Positions 53,716 through 63,641 of a stretch of 64,000 bases of DNA are shown here, in pieces (within the stretch, counting starts at the first letter, position 1; every line of letters starts with the position of its first letter). The notes under the pieces were generated by a model. That model made no database searches and was not told the origin of the DNA. It worked only from the letters and a program-made list of their open reading frames with translations. The position numbers and the translations under genes are program-made. The DNA is from Mesostigma viride (Eukaryota; Streptophyta; Mesostigmatophyceae; Mesostigmatales; Mesostigmataceae), in contig RPFO01000103.1 in NCBI GenBank assembly GCA_009746045.1, positions 191,001 through 255,000 of the forward strand, given 5' to 3'.

Positions 53716-53830
53716 AACATGATGAGACACTTACCTCCTACCTTTGGACCTAAGAGAGGTACAAAATAACAAAGTTGAAAAAAAGTCAATTTGTACTAGT
53801 GGTGGAGTACAATTCCAGGTGTGCATGGGG

Positions 53831-54855
53831 GGACAGTGTGCAAATACAAATACCAATTCTGATTCTGTTGGCCCCCCATGCAGGCAAGGTAGTGAGTCCC
53901 CGTGGGATCCAGCGGCTGCCCACAGCTACCACAAGGCCGCCCGGCCGGAACAAGAGGCTGCGGGGCAAATAGCTGGTGCCGGAGCGCCACCGAGTAGTGG
54001 CTGGGAGCCAAGGCGAATGGGGGGGCCATGGGAAGAGCACGAAGGTACGCCGAGCCCACACTCCGCAAGGAAAGCGAGAACAGCCACGCACGTCCCTGGG
54101 CGTTGAGGTCCGCGAAAAGAGCAATCCAATCAGCCGTGTGCAGAATACCCGCGTAGGTTTTCTGGTGTTTATCGATGACGCGAGCAGGGAATGCGGCGGG
54201 AGATTGAACGGAGGCGACCGAGGGAGTGCCGCGAGGGAGGTGGCGCTGTACCGCCTGAGCGGCACGGACGGGAGAACAGGCCTGCTGGATCTCAGCATAG
54301 GCCTCCTGGATGGCGGTGACGAAGGGCAAAGGGCTGCTGGGGTCCAGGAGGTCAGGCGCTGCCGTTGCCAAAAGGGGCAGGAGCCGGCAGCTTTCCGCCC
54401 ACGACTGAGCGACGGAGCCCAAAAATGCTGCTGGGGCCAGCCGGGCGGCACGAGTCAGACCGCAGCCACCCATCCGTGCAGGCAGGGAGGCAATGCGAAT
54501 AGCATGTGGCGGGAGGTCGGGGCCCGGGACCAGCTGCGCCAAGGCCGACTGGATGCGTTCGTCGTGGCCCTCGGCGGCCAGCCGGACCTGAGCGGAAGAG
54601 CGCCCCGGAGCCAGTGAACGACGCGAGGGTGAGCGCAAAACCACAGAAGCAGACCCTTGGTCTGCGAATCATGAAGGCGCGCAATCAAGGGCAGTACCTC
54701 AGTGCGTGCCTCGAGGGCGGCCCGCAGAGCATCGATGACAAACGCGGGGTCGCCAACCGGAACGCCGAGGACATCCAACCCATGGAGGCGCTCGTCCCGG
54801 CCCAAGAGCTGGGGCGGAAAGCCGGAGCAATCACCTTGGGGCGAGTACACCGCGC
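53831..54855 (-). pseudogene. R2-like main copy: RT thumb and CCHC region
   Basis: Leftward frames, changing near 54855 and 54595, encode DRLHGLDVLGVPVGD-like thumb sequence, HDERIQSALAQLVPG, PARMGGCGLTRAARLAPAAF and LSLRSVGSAYLRALPMAPPF, ending with CGSCGQPLDPTGTHYLAC (CCHC knuckle) and GGQQNQNWYLYLHT. The CCHC immediately before the endonuclease is typical of R2-type proteins. Cut at 53831 by the TIR element and resuming at 46440. Confidence 0.8.
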
Positions 54856-55500
54856 ACTTGGCAGGGTCAACTGGAGGTTGATGTCGGCCACCGCGGTCTG
54901 CAGTGCCAGCAGAGCCGCGGTGGTGTCCGGCACAGGGCCCAGAAGGTAGATATCATCCAAGTAGGCCTGAATAGCGACCGCCGGGTGGGCAGCATGGACC
55001 GCTTGGAGGCAACCCTGGAGGGGGGCGGCAAAGTACAGGGGTCCCAGGGGGTCCCCTTGCTGGGTGCCCGACCGCGACAGCAGGCCGCCGCGAGTGCCGT
55101 CCTCCATGATGTGAACCAGTTGGCCGGGCTGGCCGTAGCACACGGCTGTCCAAGCGTACAAGTCCTCGAAGGACTCCATGACGGCCGCAAACATGCTGGC
55201 GCGGGACAGACTGTTGAACGCGTTGTGGCAGTCGACCTTGACGACAGCGTGGGTGGGGTGGGCCTCGAGGTAGGCCTGCACCGAATGGATGAGGATATCC
55301 GCCCCGCCTGGAGTCGTCACCCCCAGCTGGGCCGCCACCGAGGTCTCACCCGCTGCGAGGGGCGGGCAGAAAAAGGCACGGAGCTCGGGCGCCTTTTGGC
55401 GGCAGATCACTTTGCCCACGAGCTTGCGGAGCACCTCACCGCAGGCGATCGGGCGCACCTTGCCCTCGGGGGGGGCAAGACACCCTTGAGCAGAGCGAGG
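54856..55500 (-). pseudogene. R2-like main copy: RT catalytic core
   Basis: Frame 55521-54685 holds KVRPIACGEVLRKLVGKVIC, motif A VVKVDCHNAFNSLSR, motif B SGTQQGDPLGPLYFA and motif C AYLDDIYLLG. The YLDD box and G-T-Q-Q-G-D-P-L-G signature fit site-specific R2-superfamily RTs, which copy RNA onto a nicked target. It joins the upstream frame by a frame change near 55500 (in a G-run, 55469-55475) and the downstream frame near 54855. Confidence 0.85.
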
Positions 55501-57785
55501 AGGCGAGCGCCCGCTAACCACTCGCGCGCAGCGGGAGGAACGCGACCAGCCGCCAGGTCAATGAGGGTGTCAAAGAGAATGTCCTCGCCCCCATGCCCCA
55601 CCAGGACCTCCAAGTGCTCGTAGCGCCAGCCCGACGGCCCGGTAGAGGAAGCCCGCGGGACCGCACGCATCACCTCCAGGAAGCAGTCGCGGTCCAGCCG
55701 GAGGGGGGCCGGCAGGGGGTCCGGCACGGGCAGCTGGAATCCGGGCTCCGCAGGGTGAAGAGCCTCCAAGGCCGCCAGGGTAGCCGCATTGGCGGGGGCC
55801 AGCTTGGCCATTTCCAAGCGGGTCATGGCCCGGCTGAGCTGCCCCTCGCGGACGAGGCGGATGACGTCGGCGGCCACCCGCTCGAAGTTGACCTCCCCCG
55901 ACAGCCGGGCCGTGCGCGGGGGCGGCACGCCAAACAGCCCCTCCCAGTCCCCCTGCAGAAAGCGTCGGCAACGGGCAATAACCGCACCCTGGAGGCCGCG
56001 CACACCACGCCCGAGAGGGGTGAGGAGCAGGCGGGGGGTCACCATGTGCAGTTTAAAGCCCAGCGGGTCGTCCGGAGCGGCGTGCATGCGCCGGAGAGAA
56101 ACGATTGCACATTGCGCGAAAAGGCTACGCGCGCGGTGGGGGAGGTCGGTCAGGGTAGACGTCGGGTTGATGGCGCATGCATCCCAGGGAACCGTGTCAA
56201 GCCAACGCCAACTGGCCGAGTAGTCGGGCGGCGGGGGCTGGGAGCCGGTGGGAGCCGAGGCGGGAGGGGGGGAGGGGGCCGGGACTGCTGGCCGGTTGAG
56301 GGGCCGTTGAGCAACACAGGCGCGCGCGTGCTGAGCGCGCCCGTGAATGGAGTACACCCGCTGGCAGTGAGCTTCCGGGCACCGGTAACAGCTCATGGCC
56401 TGCAGATCCGCCGCGCCGAGATCGGGGTGCACAGCGCGAAGGTGCTGGCAGAGGAGGTTACGGTTGTGGAACACACCAGCACACGGGGACCCCGTGGGAA
56501 GCAGCACGGCACACCGGTGAAGGCCGTCGGCGGGCGCTGAGTGGCGGGGAGCGGCGCCAGCAAAGGCAGGACGTGGGGCCTGCGGCGTCTCCCCAGCCGG
56601 GCCGGCAGGCGCGCGCACCACGACCCGACCAGCGCCCGGCAGGCCCGCCGGGGCCACGGAGGAGGCAGTGCCCACCGGGGAGACCCCCAGCGGAGGGGGA
56701 TCGAGAACGCCGGCGCCCCTCCCAGGGGGACTCGCCAGCGCGCCCGCGACCACCCCAGGCCCCGGCAACGAGGCCGGGGGCGGCGGCCGAGGGGTCGGGG
56801 AGGCAGCTGGCCCCGGGGCCCGGTGGGGACCCGGCAGGGGACCCAGCGAGACCGGGGGCGGGCCGAGAGGAAGCGCAGTCCCAGGGGGCGGCACAACAGC
56901 CCGGCACAACGGGCAGCGCGGCACGGAGTGGAGCAAGCTGCGCGCGATGCACGCTTGATGGAATGTGTGGCCGCACGCGGGCAGGCGACACAAGCCATCC
57001 CCCGGCCGGAAGGGCTCAAGGCAGATGGCACAGGAGCCCGACTCGGGGTCGTCCCCCTCCAGAAGGGACCGGACATGAGGGGGGGGCGGGTCCCAGCCGG
57101 CCTCCCAGCAACCCGGGAGAGCGGCAATCTGGGCGCGCGAGAGGATGCCGACCGGTTGGTCAGCCGCGGGGTGCCATTCGTGCGGGATGCCTGCCAACTC
57201 CAGGATGTCGTGGAGGAAGGCAGAAACAGGCGTCCCCGCGGTTAGGGGCTGGGCGCGCCCGGCCGAGTCCACCAAGATGGCCTGGCCGCCCTGAACCGCG
57301 ATGGGGGCCCCGAACTCCACACGCAGCATGGCGGCCTGCGCCAGGCTGAGGGAGGTGATGAGAAAGCCCCCACTGGCAACCGGGCCGGGAGGCGGGGCCT
57401 GGGCGTCCAAGAAGAGGCGAAGCTGCCGCGGGGACATGAGGCCCAGGTCGGCGCCGCCCGCGAGGTAGGCCGCCCGCACCGAGACCTGTGCGTCTCGAGC
57501 CACCGCCGTGACGAACTCGACCACCTCCTGACCCACCCGCTCGTCCAGGGAAAGCAGCTCTTCCTGCCGGGCGGCCGGGAGATGCCACGGCAGCCGGCAG
57601 CCGGCGTGATATCCTTCCAAGACATACCCCCAAAGAGTCGAGGCCGTCACCGGGGGGGCGGCGGAAAGAAATGTCGCCCGCACCTGCGCAACTAGGGCCA
57701 GGAAGGCCGGGGGCCTAGGGAGCGAGGGGAAGGCGGCCTGGACCCGACCGCGTCCAGCAACAAAGGGCAGTACGCCCAAGAAAAG
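55501..57785 (-). pseudogene. R2-like main copy: RING-H2, C2H2 fingers and RT N-terminus
   Basis: One frame open from about 57785 to 55500. In order: a helical region (VGQEVVEFVTAVARDAQVSV); a RING-H2 finger CAICLEPFRPGDGLCRLPAC with GHTFHQAC and CPLC (about 56900-57035); a Pro-rich linker; a C2H2-like finger C-x9-C-x-x-x-x-H...H (CAVLLPTGSPCAGVFHNRNL, about 56470-56520); a second Cys/His cluster CPEAHC...H...H...C; then the RT start STGPSGWRYEHL. C2H2 fingers are common in R2 for target binding; a RING (usually E3 ubiquitin ligase) is not. Confidence 0.8.
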
Positions 57786-58473
57786 GTGGCGCGGCCCACC
57801 ACGCCGACAATGTGCGAGGGCGGCCACGAGGTGAACGCGTGGGCCCGGGGGCCGCCGTCCCACGCGGCAAGGACGGGGGTGGCGGCTGGGTGGCCAACCG
57901 CGGCCGGGGGAAGGGAGGCCAGAGCGTCGGGGAGCGAGGGGCCGGGGGCGGGCGCCGGGGTCGCCAGGCCCGCCGGGGGTCGGCCGGGCCCAGCCCAGGC
58001 GACAGCGCCGCGCCCCCGTCGGCGGGGCCAGGCGACGGGTGGGGCCCCGGGGCCGAGGGCGCCAGGGCCCGAGCAACGGCGGCCCCATCGGGCAGGCCAC
58101 GGCCCGCCCCGAGGGCCTCGGCAGGGGGGCACACGGGGCAGGGGGCCGGAGCACCCAGCGGGGAGGGCAGCCCGGGGGCCCGCCGGGGGGGACAGCGCGG
58201 GCACGTCCAGGAGCCCGGCGGGACCCGGTAGAGCCGGGGAGTAAGACACTGCAAGTGCCACCCGGAATTGCAAGCATCACAAACTAACATGTGGTGCCCG
58301 CGGTGCCCGCTCCGGCAGACCTCGCAGACCAAGGAGGGGGAGACCGGGGCGCCCGAGCCCCCCGCAGCCGGGTCGCCCACCTCCGCAAGAAGGGCCGCAA
58401 GCCGAGAGGACCGCCGAGGCGCCAACCGGGGAGCGGGGGAGCCGTTGGGCGAAGGGGGTCGTGGGTCGTCCAT
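57786..58473 (-). pseudogene. R2-like main copy: N-terminal PHD finger
   Basis: From the ATG at 58473: MDDPRPPSPNGSPAPRLAPR, then a complete C4HC3 PHD finger CEVC...CDAC...H-L-Q-C...CPRC (about 58215-58330), then a long Pro/Ala/Gly linker. PHD fingers read histone H3 tails. The finger is in a frame different from the RING part, so one frameshift lies in the low-complexity linker between about 58200 and 57785. Same polyprotein is inferred from orientation, spacing and absence of another start. Confidence 0.75.
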
Positions 58474-58489
58474 GAACAATCAGGGCAGG

Positions 58490-58600
58490 CGTGGCAGCCA
58501 CCGAGGGGGGGGCGGGGGGTGTGGGGGGCGGAGCCCCCCACGCGGGGGGTTTGGGGGGCGGCAGCCCCCCAACGCGCTGCGGTCGCGGTACCGCCTGCCG
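58490..58600. other. G/C-run leader with quadruplex potential
   Basis: Repeated GGGGGG and CCCCCC runs (CCGAGGGGGGGGCGGGG, GGAGCCCCCCACGCGGGG, GGCAGCCCCCCAACGC) immediately upstream of the PHD-start ORF, able to form a stable stem or quadruplexes in the leader RNA. Confidence 0.6.
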
Positions 58601-59206
58601 TCCGTTTAAAGCGGGAGCCCAAAATTCACTGAAAACGTGTGCCAGCCGGTAGCAAACTGGGCCAAGCTGCCACGGAATGGTGGTACCGCCTGCCGTCCGG
58701 CACTTTGAAGCCCGCCGGTGCTATAATTCCTATCGTCCACGCATGTTTTCCCCTGCCTCAAACCGCACGTTGCATTTAAATCTGGAGCCCAAAATTCACT
58801 GAAAACGTGTGCCAGCCGGTAGCAAACTGGGCCAAGCTGCCACGGAATGGCGGTACCGCCTGCCGTCCGGCACTTTGAAGCCCGCCGGTGCTATAATTCC
58901 TATCGTCCACGCATGTTTTCCCCTGCCTCAAACCGCACGTTGCATTTAAATCTGGAGCCCAAAATTCACTGAAAACGTGTGCCAGCCGGTAGCAAACTGG
59001 GCCAAGCTGCCACGGAATGGTGGTACCGCCTGCCGTCCGGCACTTTGAAGCCCGCCGGTGCTATAATTCCTATCGTCCACGCATGTTTTCCCCTGCCTCA
59101 AACCGCACGTTGCATTTAAAGCTGGAGCCCAAAATTCACTGAAAACGTGTGCCAGCCGGTAGCAAACTGGGCCAAGCTGCCACGGAATGGTGGTACCGCC
59201 TGCCGT
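58601..59206 (-). promoter_or_regulatory. 170-bp tandem monomers upstream of the R2-like ORF
   Basis: Three and a half copies with exact 170-bp spacing (AAAATTCACTGAAAACGTGT at 58621, 58791, 58961, 59131) and only one or two differences each. They abut the 5' end of the leftward element and stop abruptly at 59206. The arrangement resembles promoter monomers of some LINEs; promoter function is inferred. Confidence 0.65.
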
Positions 59207-60490
59207 GATATATTTTAAAAAAATACTTACATCAGAGTGAAGGCACCCATTAAAAAATAAACAAAGCCGACGCTAACAAGAGATACCACGACAAAATAAC
59301 TACAGCCGGCATGGGCCGGGCACACGATCCACACCGCGGAATGAAATAAAACAGCCTAATAACCGTGCTGCGCCGCAAAGTCAGCCAGCGTGCGGCGGAG
59401 CAAGATATCAGCCATAGACCGGGCCTAATCGCTATCGAAAGGCGTTGGCACCAATACGATGTCCAGGCCGGTCCGCGCCGACCAAGGGGCCCGCTGGCCC
59501 TCCATGTCCAGGCAGTCCTGAGTGAGTCCCGGAGCCGGCAGCACTCCGGGTTAAAGAAGCCGGCGGTCACCTGGGGTCCCCATGGCCCCGATCGACTCCT
59601 CCCTTGAAGACAAAGGGCACCACCCGGTGGTGCCCGACATCCCCATAGGCCGTGATCGAGCTTGGCCCGCTCAGCCCGATTGATCCGCCGTGTAGCCCGC
59701 CGCCTGGGATGCACCAACCACATGGCTAAGAGCCAAGGGGCGAGCCACAGAAACGTCAATGAGCAAGTGCGCCGGCCGCCTCGCTCAAAGTCCAGAACCA
59801 CGATGTCAGGGCGGTGCATGGTTGGGGGAGTAGCCCTAAAGCCGCGCCGTCCGCATCTTCAGACCGGATGTTCGCGTGGGGAAAGACGGCCGTACCATGG
59901 CGAGAGCCACCTTCAGGAGAACAGTGTGCAAGTACAAGTACCAATTCTGATTCTGTTGGCCACCCATGCATGACAGGTAGTGAGTGGGTCCCAGTGGGGT
60001 CCAAGGCCCAGTGGGGGCCTGCCCGCAGCTACCACATGCAGGGCGCCGCCCGGCGGGAACAAGAGGTTGCGGGGCAAGTTCAGTTGGTGTCGCAGCGCTA
60101 CCGGATAGTGACTGGGCGCCAGGACAAATTAATTAATTAATTAATTAAACACGTGCTCCCGTTGGGGAGTCACGGAGCACTGAAGTGCTTTTAATCCCTG
60201 TGTGTGCACTACAGGAGAAAGGGCAGAGACCCCCAGTCTCCTTCATGCCAAAGGCATGCCACAGCTGCAATCGGGCGCGCTAGCTAAAAGGACAGGCTAA
60301 CGATCCGGCAAACTGTGGGTGCAATAAGACCCATGTAAGCGGGGCATAACAAGTATAGCGTGGGCAAGTAATCTGACCATAGCCAGGACAAATGGGGGGC
60401 CCATGGGGAGAGATCAGAGGTAAGCCGATCCCACACTCCGCATTGCGAGTGAGTGCAGCCACACGCGCGACCCGGGGCTCAGATATATAT
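59207..60490 (-). mobile_element. R2-like element 3' portion, family 3, interrupted
   Basis: Leftward, with 3' end at about 59207-59225 (ACTTACATCAGAGTGAAGGC). Encodes broken endonuclease sequence (DIVVLDFERGG, EGQRAPW) and upstream CCHC region, with several small indels. A SINE-like insertion sits at 60130-60381, and the copy continues to 60480 (GGGGGGCCCATGGGGAGAG). 5'-truncated at the TCAGATATAT junction. Confidence 0.65.
60130..60381 (-). mobile_element. SINE-like element with AATT tail, copy 2
   Basis: 252 bp flanked by the 12-bp duplication GCCAGGACAAAT (60118-60129 and 60382-60393). Its 3' tail (AATT)n is at the left, next to the stem-loop CTCCCGTTGGGGAG (60156-60169). No coding content. 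Similar to 42446-42725. The tail and hairpin resemble those of the APE-type RT element, which may mobilise it. Confidence 0.75.
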
Positions 60491-61335
60491 TCATTGAGAA
60501 TGATAGATTACGGAGGTGAGATAGGCATGCAACATAAGGAAAAACCCGAGAACTGGGAGAATAACCCTGAAGAAATTAATAGTAATCTGACACAGACATC
60601 CAAGGATCACGCCAGCGGCACAAGGTACAACTAACTATACATCACAAAACTACACGCAGCAACAGCGCTGCCGGCCCACCATGCAGGCCTGGAAGGAATC
60701 TAGACCGCATGGGTCGCGACAAAGTCGGCCCGGATGCGGCGGAATAACACATCAGCCACGGTGCGAGTGAGGGCGAGTGACAGACGCTGCCGCCAATACG
60801 AGGACCACGTGCGGGCCGACCACGGGGCGGTCTGACCCTCGAGGTCGAGGCGGTCTTCACGGCGCTGGCAGCACTCGTGGAAAAACTCCGCTGTCTTGGG
60901 GCCCATGGCCCCGAACTCCTCAAGGACAAAGGGGATGACCCGGTGGGGCCCCACATTGCCGTAGGAGGCAAACTTGTCGCGCTCAGCCACAGCGGCAGCA
61001 GCGCCGGCATCCACAGCCGCCCGGAGGATGTGGCGACCGGAAAGCGGCCGAGCCACGGAGACATCGATGAGCAGGTGGCAACCCTGCCCGTCGTAGTCAA
61101 GCACGGTAATGTCGGGGCGGTGGTTGGGTGAGTAGAGGGCGGCCCCATCCGCGTCCTCGCACTTAATGGTGGAGTGGGGAAAGACCGACCGAACCATGGC
61201 ACACACCACCCGGAGGAGAGCGGTATGGAGATAGAGGAACCAGTTCTGGTTCTGCTGGCCACCCATGCACGCGATGTAGTGCGTCCCAGTAGTATCCAGA
61301 GCAAGCCCGCAGCTGCCGCAGGACGCACCCGCCGA
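60482..61335 (-). mobile_element. R2-like element 3' portion, family 2, copy 2
   Basis: Same as 43921-44714 but about 60 bp longer at the 5' side, reaching the CCHC region (CGSC-like). Ends in ATTCTCAATGAATATATA at 60482-60505. Only about ten differences from copy 1 by eye, so both inserted recently. Confidence 0.75.
60700..61266 (-). CDS. R2-type endonuclease domain, family 2, copy 2 (C-terminal part)
   Basis: 188 codons, near-identical to 44142-44708: NHRPDITVLDYDGQGCHLLI and DVSVARP form the P-D...D endonuclease core, followed by CCQRREDRLDLEGQTAPW. The frame extends further 5' to 61328 in this copy. No RT, because of truncation. Confidence 0.8.
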   Translation of the reverse strand: MGGQQNQNWFLYLHTALLRVVCAMVRSVFPHSTIKCEDADGAALYSPNHRPDITVLDYDGQGCHLLIDVSVARPLSGRHILRAAVDAGAAAAVAERDKFASYGNVGPHRVIPFVLEEFGAMGPKTAEFFHECCQRREDRLDLEGQTAPWSARTWSSYWRQRLSLALTRTVADVLFRRIRADFVATHAV

Positions 61336-62281
61336 TATATATGTTATAAAAATATAAGTACTTACAGCAGAGTGAAATCACTCAAACCAAAGCAAACGCC
61401 CAGCTATAAACCTATATACAGAGCCATGTCAAAGCTCTATACTACGATAAGACCAATGGAAACTCCTAACGGGAGGAACCTAATAGCCCTGCTGCACCGC
61501 AAAATCCGGCCCGCGTACGGCGGAGCATGATGTCAGCCATGGCCCGAGTCAGCGCCACCGACAAGCGCTGACGCCAATATGACGTCCAGGTCCGCGCCGA
61601 CCATGGGGCCCGCTGGCCCTCCAGGTCCAGCCGGTCCTCCCGGAGCCGGCAACACTCCTTGAAGAAGGCGGAGGTCATGCCCATGGCCCCAAACTCCTCC
61701 AGGACAAAGGGCACCACACGATGGTGCCCGACGTCGCCGTAGGCCAGGAGCTTGGCCCGCTCCGCCCGGTCCGCCGTGTGACCTGCCGTGAGGGAGGCCC
61801 CAGCCACGGGGCTAAGAGCCAAGGGCCGCGCCACCGAAACGTCAATAAGCAGATGCCGGCCACCCGGCCTACCCCCCTCAAAGTCCAGCACCACGATGTC
61901 AGGGCGGTGGTTGGGGGAATAGAAGGCAGCGCCATCCGCATCCTCGGACCGGATGTTCGCGTGGGGGAAAACCGACCGAACCATGGCGAGCACCCGCCGT
62001 CACTGGACAGTGTGCAAATACAAATACCAATTCTGAGTCTGTTGGCCCCCCATGCAGGCAAGGTAGTGAGTCCCCGTGGGATCGAGCGGCTGCCCACAGC
62101 TACCACAAGGCCGCCCGGCCGGAACAATTAAGAGGCTGCGGGGCAAATAACTGGTGCCGGAGCGCCACCGAGTAGTGGCTGGGAGCTAAGGCGAATGGGG
62201 GGGCCATGGGAAGAGCACGAAGGTACGCCGAGCCCACATTTCGCAAGGAAAGCGAGAACAGCCATGCACGTCCCTGGGCTC
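61336..62281 (-). pseudogene. R2-like element 3' portion, family 1, copy 3
   Basis: Leftward, 3' end TAAGTACTTATATTTTTATA at 61340-61360. Frame 61993-61466 encodes MVRSVFPHANIRSEDADGAA, the endonuclease core NHRPDIVVLDFEGG and, without the frameshift of the other two copies, VVPFVLEEFGAMG and RLDLEGQRAPW. The region before it (CCHC) is broken near 62000. This copy shows what the family 1 C-terminus looks like when unbroken. Confidence 0.75.
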
Positions 62282-63641
62282 AGATATATGTGCTACATGT
62301 ACTCCCAACCTGACAGTTTGCCGCTGGTCTTCATTTTTGTTGACTATATCAAGGCCTTTGACACGGTTCTCGATCTGGGAGGCTCTTTGGGCCATCCTAG
62401 CTCTGGATCGGGTACCACCTGCGTTTATTGCTGCCATTCGCCGACTGTATGAGGGCTCACAGGCAGTAGTGCGGACTGCGGAAGGCACCACCCCACCATT
62501 CCCCCTTCACCACGGGGTAGTGTGGCAAGGTTGGGTCCTGTCCCCATACCTGTTCATTATTGTCGTGGATCACGTCATGCGCCGGGCACGTGCGCGCTTT
62601 ACTGCTGGTTCGAGCCAGGCTTGGACATCCTTAACGTGAAAAAGCACGGCGGGGTTAGACCTGGTTACCGCCTTGCCGACCTGATTTATGCGGATGACAC
62701 CACCCTCATCGCGAGCCCCGAGCACATTCCGACCTGGCTGGACTGTCTGGGCCTGGAGGCGCGGGCGGTGGGGTTGGAGATAAGTGTCAAAACTGAGGCG
62801 ATGGTGCTTGGGGCCTCCAGTACACCACCGCTGCTGCGCCTGCTCGACGGGACGGAGGTCCCGTTCCGCGGTCGCTTCAAACTGTTGGGGAGTTGGCTTC
62901 CTGACACTGCAGACGATGTGGACACCCGCATCGGCCTGGCCTGGGCCAGGCTCCGTTCGCTCAACACCTACTGGCGCTCGAAGGGCCTGGGCGAGCACCG
63001 CAAGCGCATGCTCTTCAAGGTCCTCGTCCTCACGGTGCTCACGTATGGAGCCGAGGCGTGGACAATCACACCCAAACTGGCAGCTAGGCTCAACGGCACG
63101 GTTTACAGGATGCTCCGACAGGTCCTTAATGTAGGGTTTTCCGAGCGCCCGTCATCAGAGTCTTTGTATCATGGTATGCCTCGTGTTTCGGACGAGATTA
63201 GGCAGCGTAGGATACAGCATTTGTAGTCCTGACACCTTGGTCGCACCAGCCAGGTCGACACCGCCCTTGGTCTGGGCGGCCCCCAGCGGCTTGGCCAGCC
63301 AGGGCGACACATTCTGACCTGGCCTGGCCCCAAGGGCATTCCCAAAAGGGTAGGGAAACCTGTCACGAACTACATCCAGATGTTGCTGGATGACCTAGTG
63401 GTCCCAGCCCAGTTTGAGAACCGCATCCACTCTCTCTCCCGTCTTTGGACTGCCATGCAGGACAAGACGCGGTGGCAGAAGATTGGCAAGGCTCACACGC
63501 CCGACCCTGTGCGCAAGCCCCCTCCCCCCAAGAGGAGGAGGAGGCGTTTTGATGAGTAGTGTAGTTAGGATTTTCTAGACTAGATAGCTTAGAGTTAGGA
63601 TAGCACGATTACGCGGCTTCCTCCACCCCACCCATCCATCA
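62282..63641 (+). mobile_element. 5'-truncated APE-type non-LTR retrotransposon
   Basis: Body from about 62311 to 63641. ATATGTGCTACATG..CTCCCAAC precedes it (62285-62310) and follows it (63646-63670) as an imperfect duplication of about 24 bp, partly derived from the repeat it entered. Contains the RT from motif A onward and ends without a poly(A) tail before the duplication. Confidence 0.65.
62320..63559 (+). pseudogene. APE-type RT (motif A to C-terminus), frameshifted
   Basis: Frames read FIFVDYIKAFDTV (motif A), then HHGVVWQGWVLSPYLFIIVV (motif B), then LIYADDTTLIA (motif C, Y-A-D-D), LLGSWLPDTADDVDTRIGLA, VLVLTVLTYGAEAW and RQRRIQHL. Another frame continues LGRTSQVDTALGLGGPQRLG to KPPPPKRRRRRFDE and TAG at 63557. 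Y-A-D-D, L-T-Y-G-A-E-A-W and the C-terminal helix fit CR1/RTE/L1-like RTs, unlike the Y-L-D-D R2-type in the same window. At least three frameshifts. The endonuclease part is absent because of 5' truncation. Confidence 0.8.

Larger units (their letters stand above)
46441..53830. mobile_element. 7.39-kb element with terminal inverted repeats, mostly satellite
   Basis: The left end CCCCAGGCACACCTGGAATT and right end (read inward) CCCCATGCACACCTGGAATT are inverted repeats of about 27 bp. GGA lies on both sides (46438-46440, 53831-53833), and the uninterrupted sequence is seen in the copy at 45465-45490, so this is a precise insertion with a 3-bp target duplication. Three-bp duplications fit CACTA or PIF/Harbinger classes, but no transposase was recognised. 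The inside is non-coding: GCACCGTT arrays, a palindrome, 184-bp satellites and tetranucleotide arrays. Confidence 0.8.

Noticed and set aside
55593..58632. Several rightward Gly/Arg/Pro-rich ORFs
   Set aside because: Antisense to the GC-rich PHD/RING/RT polyprotein; no domains recognised in them.
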